Source: a virus. Taken from it: a stretch of DNA of 34,331 bases. The position numbers and the translations under genes are program-made. The notes under the pieces were generated by a model. It was not told the origin of the DNA. It saw only the letters and a list, made by a program, of their open reading frames with translations, and made no database searches. Positions 30,894 through 34,331 of this stretch are shown here, piece by piece. Each line of letters opens with the position of its first letter. Position 1 is the first letter of the stretch. The DNA is taken from IMG/VR virus record IMGVR_UViG_3300012920_000125, positions 1 through 34,331 of that record. The stretch is one strand, 5' to 3'.

Positions 30894-31302
30894 TAATATA
30901 AAAATTATAAAACTCATCAATGGTGATGATATTGTATGTGTATTACCAGCAGATCAGTTACCACCATCTGAAAAAATACTCAGAATGGAAAAACCTTTAC
31001 AAATAAAATATGTACCTCAAATGACACCTGATGGTTTAAGAGATTATATCGCATTAATTAAATGGGCAGCTTATACACCAGATAAAATTATTTCAGTGCC
31101 TATGAGTAAAATTATTACTATTACAAATGCGTCTAAAGAGATGGAAAAGAGTTATAAGCATTTATCAAAGACTTATGATGATGCACCTATACCTAAAAGA
31201 AAACAAAGTAGATACTCTACTAAAAAATTCTCTTTAAAAGAAAATGAAGATATTAATGAAATATGGGATCAGTTTAAAGATATATCTAAAACTAAGCATT
31301 AA
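30877..31302 (+). CDS. Hypothetical protein, possible Sm/SH3-like barrel
   Basis: A 141-residue product starting inside the last codons of uvsW. The N-terminus has the feel of a small barrel (IKIIKLINGDDIVCVLPADQ, then EKPLQIKYVPQMTPDG), with IALIKWAAYTPDKIISVPMS after it and a charged disordered tail with RKQSRYSTKKFSLKENED. Genes of this sort commonly follow uvsW in marine T4-like phages. An Lsm-like, RNA- or protein-binding role is only a guess from the strand pattern. No catalytic motif or membrane segment. Confidence 0.55.
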   Translation: MHQSYNNIKIIKLINGDDIVCVLPADQLPPSEKILRMEKPLQIKYVPQMTPDGLRDYIALIKWAAYTPDKIISVPMSKIITITNASKEMEKSYKHLSKTYDDAPIPKRKQSRYSTKKFSLKENEDINEIWDQFKDISKTKH

Positions 31303-31316
31303 CTAATTTAGCCTTA

Positions 31317-31553
31317 ATGACCGCCGACACGCTCATTATACACAAAAAACGTGAAAAGTCAAGCCTGTCCGAATGGCATGTTAAGGTAACATATAACAGT
31401 GATAATTGGAAGAAATATTGTGAATTAAACTATACATTTAAAGGCACACCTACAACACTAGAAAAAAGAATTTGGAAACACTATGAAACTAACTACGAAG
31501 ATTATGGCAAAGCAGAGGCAGTTGAAGTTGAATTAATTACGTCTGTGCATTGA
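31317..31553 (+). CDS. Small hypothetical protein before gp55
   Basis: A 78-residue protein: HKKREKSSLSEWHVKVTYNS, then YTFKGTPTTLEKRIWKHYET. I do not recognise a family. It looks like a compact alpha/beta domain without cysteine. The first 20 codons use GCC, GAC, ACG, CTC and CTG, which are rare elsewhere here. The last codons contain part of the -35 element of the next promoter. Expression of this gene may need read-through from uvsW. Confidence 0.5.
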   Translation: MTADTLIIHKKREKSSLSEWHVKVTYNSDNWKKYCELNYTFKGTPTTLEKRIWKHYETNYEDYGKAEAVEVELITSVH

Positions 31554-31583
31554 CAAAATTGAACAAATGTGTTATATTATAAT
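31550..31583 (+). promoter_or_regulatory. Sigma70-type promoter for gp55
   Basis: TTGACA (31550-31555), 17 bases, TATATT (31573-31578), with an overlapping TATAAT at 31578-31583 as an alternative -10. ATG 31586 is only 7 bases after the well-spaced -10, so the transcript would be leaderless or nearly so. Confidence 0.78.
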
Positions 31584-31585
31584 CT

Positions 31586-32119
31586 ATGGCAGCAAAAAAA
31601 GAACATTACGTAAATAATAAAGAATTTCTACAGGCAATGATTGATTATAAAAAATCAGTCAATAAAGCAAAAAGAGAAAAACAAAACAAACCATCAGTAC
31701 CTAATTATATTGGTGAGTGTTTTTTGAAGATTGCAAATCACTTATCTTACAGACCTAATTTTATAAATTATACTTTTAGAGATGATATGATTAGTGATGG
31801 TATAGAAAACTGTTTACAATATTTGGATAACTTTGATCCTAAAACATCAAAAAATCCTTTTGCTTATTTTACACAAATCATTTTCTTTGCATTTGTAAGA
31901 AGAATACAAAAAGAAAAGAAACAAACAATCATCAAACATAAACTTATATTAGATAATAACTATGATGATGTTGCATTAAACCCTAATGATGATAGCGATT
32001 TTAAAAATCAGTTTAGAGAATACTTAGCAAAAAATTCAAATATTCAAATAGAACAACCAAAGAAAAGAAAAAAATCTGTAAGAAAAAAATCTAAAAAGTC
32101 TTTAGATTTCTTTATGTAA
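31586..32119 (+). CDS. 55: Late-transcription sigma factor gp55
   Basis: A 177-residue product (T4 gp55 has 185). PSVPNYIGECFLKIANHLSY, then FRDDMISDGIENCLQYLDNF and NPFAYFTQIIFFAFVRRIQK, is the conserved sigma domain 2-like region that melts the TATAAATA box. The C-terminus is a Lys/Arg-rich tail (KKRKKSVRKKSKKSLDFF), where T4 gp55 carries its clamp-binding motif; the final hydrophobic LDFFM may do this. It drives the late promoters found throughout the window and is itself placed behind a sigma70 promoter. It shares one base with the second halogenase gene (TAATG). Confidence 0.94.
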   Translation: MAAKKEHYVNNKEFLQAMIDYKKSVNKAKREKQNKPSVPNYIGECFLKIANHLSYRPNFINYTFRDDMISDGIENCLQYLDNFDPKTSKNPFAYFTQIIFFAFVRRIQKEKKQTIIKHKLILDNNYDDVALNPNDDSDFKNQFREYLAKNSNIQIEQPKKRKKSVRKKSKKSLDFFM

Positions 32120-33714
32120 TGAAAACAAAAATAGACGAGATAGTTATCGTTGGTGGTGGTACAGCTGGATGGGCAACTGCCACCATGTTATTAGATAGAA
32201 CAGATGCAAACGTTACTGTAGTTGCATCAAAAGAAATACCTACTATAGGTGTGGGTGAAAGCACAACAGCACGTTTTCATGGATTATTAAACATAAGCAA
32301 TGGTAGAGTTGAAAAAGATAATATTTCTTTTTTAAATGAAACAGGTGCAACTTATAAATTTGGTATTAAACACACTGATTGGAGAGTTAAAGGTGAACAT
32401 TTTTATTCTCCATTAGGTGATAATTATCAAAATCACACAACGTATCCAACACCAGAATATGATAATTTAAGAACTTATGCAACGTCAAAAGGTTTATCAC
32501 AATCAGAGTTTTATAATAGTTATCTTTTAGAACAAAATAAAGTTAACTGTGTTGATATTAATGATGACAAGTATAAAAATATTTTTGGTGATAATAAAAA
32601 AATAAAATTAAATGTACCTAAGGCCTATCATTTAGATACGTATAAAACAGGAGTTTATTTAAAAGATAGATGTTTACGATCAAAAGGATGCAATTACATA
32701 GATGATGAAGTTGTTAGTTGTAAGAAAAATGATTTTGGTTTTATTCAACATTTAATTACTAAAACAGGTAAACAAGTAAGTGGTGATTTGTTTATTGATT
32801 GTACAGGATTTAAAAGATTATTAATTAGTAAATTTTATGATAATGAGTTTATATCTTATAAAGATAATCTATTAGTTAACAGTGCTATACCTTTTCATCT
32901 TAAAAATAAAAAAGATGAACCTATTAGAACATACACTCATGCATGGGCTCAAAAGTATGGTTGGTTGTGGGAGATACCTTTACAAGAAAGAAAAGGTTGT
33001 GGTTATGTTTACTCAGATAACCATACTACAGATGATGAGGCGCTAAAAGAAATAGAACAAGTTTATGGTCACAAAATAGAACCTAACAAAGTAATCAAGT
33101 TTGAAACAGGTAGAGTTAAACAACCTTGGATTAAAAATGTATTATCAACTGGTCTTGCAACTGCTTTTATAGAACCGCTAGAAGCAACATCAATACATTG
33201 CACAGTAACACAAATTGCAGAGTTTATTGAAAATTACTACACCAAAACTATGAACTTTAGTAATCAAAGTTTAATTAATATGTACAATGATAACATAGGA
33301 AATATGTGGGATGATTACAGAGATTTTTTAATTATGCATTATCAATCAAAAAGAATAGACACACATTTTTGGATTGATTCGTCAAATATAAAAAGACATA
33401 CACATTGGTTGAAGTCACGTTTAGAAATATGGAAAGATAGAATGCCAAGGTTATTTGATTATCAAGCACCAAACAAAGGTAGAGGTTTTTATGATTTTGG
33501 TCTAACTTTATATTTACAAATATTAATGGGTATGAAGTTACTTAAAAAAGAAATGGCAGAAAAAGAACTAAAAGAATTTGGTATATATGACACTACAAAA
33601 GAATGGTACGATAACTTTAAAAACTATTCTCAATATTGTGTTGAAAGATCATTAACAACAAATGAATATTATAAAGACCCTAACAAATACGAGAACGAAT
33701 ATAAAACAATATGA
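32119..33714 (+). CDS. Flavin-dependent halogenase, second copy
   Basis: A 531-residue halogenase (PF04820 family). FAD motif GGGTAGW (12-18), GVGESTTARF (about 44-53), K80 (GATYKFGIKHTDW) at the PrnA catalytic lysine position, W-x-W-x-I-P at 282-287 and EPLEAT at 352-357, with E355 as catalytic Glu equivalent. The residue after it is Ala where PrnA and the copy at 13550 have Ser. It is longer than the first copy, chiefly in the central and C-terminal parts. The start overlaps the gp55 stop and its own stop overlaps the gp47 start (ATGA), so it is inserted seamlessly in the operon. The two copies are clearly divergent. Substrate unknown. Confidence 0.9.
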   Translation: MKTKIDEIVIVGGGTAGWATATMLLDRTDANVTVVASKEIPTIGVGESTTARFHGLLNISNGRVEKDNISFLNETGATYKFGIKHTDWRVKGEHFYSPLGDNYQNHTTYPTPEYDNLRTYATSKGLSQSEFYNSYLLEQNKVNCVDINDDKYKNIFGDNKKIKLNVPKAYHLDTYKTGVYLKDRCLRSKGCNYIDDEVVSCKKNDFGFIQHLITKTGKQVSGDLFIDCTGFKRLLISKFYDNEFISYKDNLLVNSAIPFHLKNKKDEPIRTYTHAWAQKYGWLWEIPLQERKGCGYVYSDNHTTDDEALKEIEQVYGHKIEPNKVIKFETGRVKQPWIKNVLSTGLATAFIEPLEATSIHCTVTQIAEFIENYYTKTMNFSNQSLINMYNDNIGNMWDDYRDFLIMHYQSKRIDTHFWIDSSNIKRHTHWLKSRLEIWKDRMPRLFDYQAPNKGRGFYDFGLTLYLQILMGMKLLKKEMAEKELKEFGIYDTTKEWYDNFKNYSQYCVERSLTTNEYYKDPNKYENEYKTI

Positions 33715-34331
33715 AAATAGCACTTTTAAATGATACTCACTTTGGTGTGAGAAATGATAGTCCTGCATTTATAGAATATCAAAATAAGTTTTATGATGAA
33801 ATATTTTTTCCTTATCTAATAGAAAACAATATAAAAACACTCATACATTTAGGTGACGTGGTTGATAGAAGAAAGTTTATCAATTTTCAAACTGCTCATA
33901 ACTTTCAAACTAAGTTTTGGAAAAGACTATGGGACTTAAAAATAGATACACATATTATATTAGGTAACCATGACACTTACTATAAAAATACAAATGAAGT
34001 AAATTTTACACACCTAATTAAATCATTTGATGGAGTTAATGAACCATGGATTTATACAGATGCAAAACAAGTAAACTTTGATGGACTTGACATAATGTTT
34101 ATACCATGGATTTGTGATGAAAACGAAAAAAGAACTTTAGAAACATTATCAAATTCTACTGCTCAAATTGCAATGGGTCATTTAGAAGTAAAAGGTTTTG
34201 AAATGCATAATGGCGTGATAAACAATCATGGATTTGAAAAAGAAAACTTTAAGAGATTTGAAAAAGTAATGTCTGGTCACTTTCATAAAAAGTCAGATGA
34301 TGGCCACATTTATTATCTTGGCACACAATAC
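33711..34331 (+). CDS. 47: Recombination endonuclease subunit gp47, N-terminal part (3' truncated)
   Basis: Open for 207 codons from ATG 33711 to the window edge; T4 gp47 has 339 residues. It is a calcineurin-like phosphoesterase of the SbcD/Mre11 type: D8-x-H10 (NDTHFG), GD and D-R in LIHLGDVVDRRKF (about 44-56), GNHD (85-88), GH (156-157) and SGHFH (188-192). With gp46 it processes DNA ends for recombination and host DNA breakdown. Overlaps the halogenase stop by 4 bases. The rest of the gene, and presumably gp46, lies beyond the window. Confidence 0.95.
   Translation, partial: MKIALLNDTHFGVRNDSPAFIEYQNKFYDEIFFPYLIENNIKTLIHLGDVVDRRKFINFQTAHNFQTKFWKRLWDLKIDTHIILGNHDTYYKNTNEVNFTHLIKSFDGVNEPWIYTDAKQVNFDGLDIMFIPWICDENEKRTLETLSNSTAQIAMGHLEVKGFEMHNGVINNHGFEKENFKRFEKVMSGHFHKKSDDGHIYYLGTQY

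Noticed and set aside
1-34331. CRISPR array, insertion sequence, integrase or attachment sites
   Set aside because: No regularly spaced repeats, no transposase or integrase motifs and no long direct repeats were seen.

Overview
The window looks like part of the genome of a marine T4-like myovirus. It is strongly AT-rich, every credible gene lies on the + strand, and genes are packed with short gaps or small overlaps. No stretch of 300 bases lacks a gene; the longest gap is about 110 bases, before the tail sheath gene. The order neck (gp13, gp14, gp15), terminase (gp16, gp17), tail (gp18, gp19), portal (gp20), core, protease, scaffold and capsid (gp21, gp22, gp23), then UvsY, UvsW, gp55 and gp47, is the core order of T4-like phages of open-ocean bacteria (cyanophages and pelagiphages). 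No photosynthesis genes, tRNAs, integrase, transposon or CRISPR are visible, so the host cannot be fixed from this window. SAR11 or picocyanobacteria are both plausible.

Layout: (1) 1-4396, virion structural and fibre genes, starting inside a truncated gene and ending with a glycine-rich putative adhesin. (2) 4437-8068, two poorly characterised genes and three consecutive 2-oxoglutarate/Fe(II) oxygenase genes. (3) 8088-11094, more fibre-like genes, one carrying an apparent type-1 copper (cupredoxin) domain. (4) 11120-13529, neck and tail-completion genes. (5) 13550-18025, a flavin-dependent halogenase, then the terminase pair split by an oxygenase and a ParB-like gene. (6) 18139-27233, sheath, tube, portal, core proteins, three related small proteins, protease, scaffold and major capsid protein, closed by a strong terminator. 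(7) 27299-34331, a small membrane protein, a tube-fold tail protein, then UvsY, a fifth oxygenase, UvsW, two small proteins, the late sigma factor gp55, a second halogenase and the start of gp47.

Regulation can partly be read from the sequence. T4-type late promoters (TATAAATA and one-base variants) precede many structural genes, and the sigma factor that would read them (gp55) is encoded here behind a sigma70-type promoter. The late genes fall into two start classes. One has a leader of about 20-90 bases with a purine-rich ribosome site. The other has the promoter box exactly 5 bases (once 6) before the ATG and no ribosome site, which would give nearly leaderless mRNA. UvsY and gp55 have sigma70 boxes placed so that their mRNAs would also be almost leaderless.

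The accessory enzymes (five 2OG/Fe(II) oxygenases, two halogenases) together with the cupredoxin-bearing fibre are the most unusual content. They sit inside the late structural operons rather than in a separate metabolic island.
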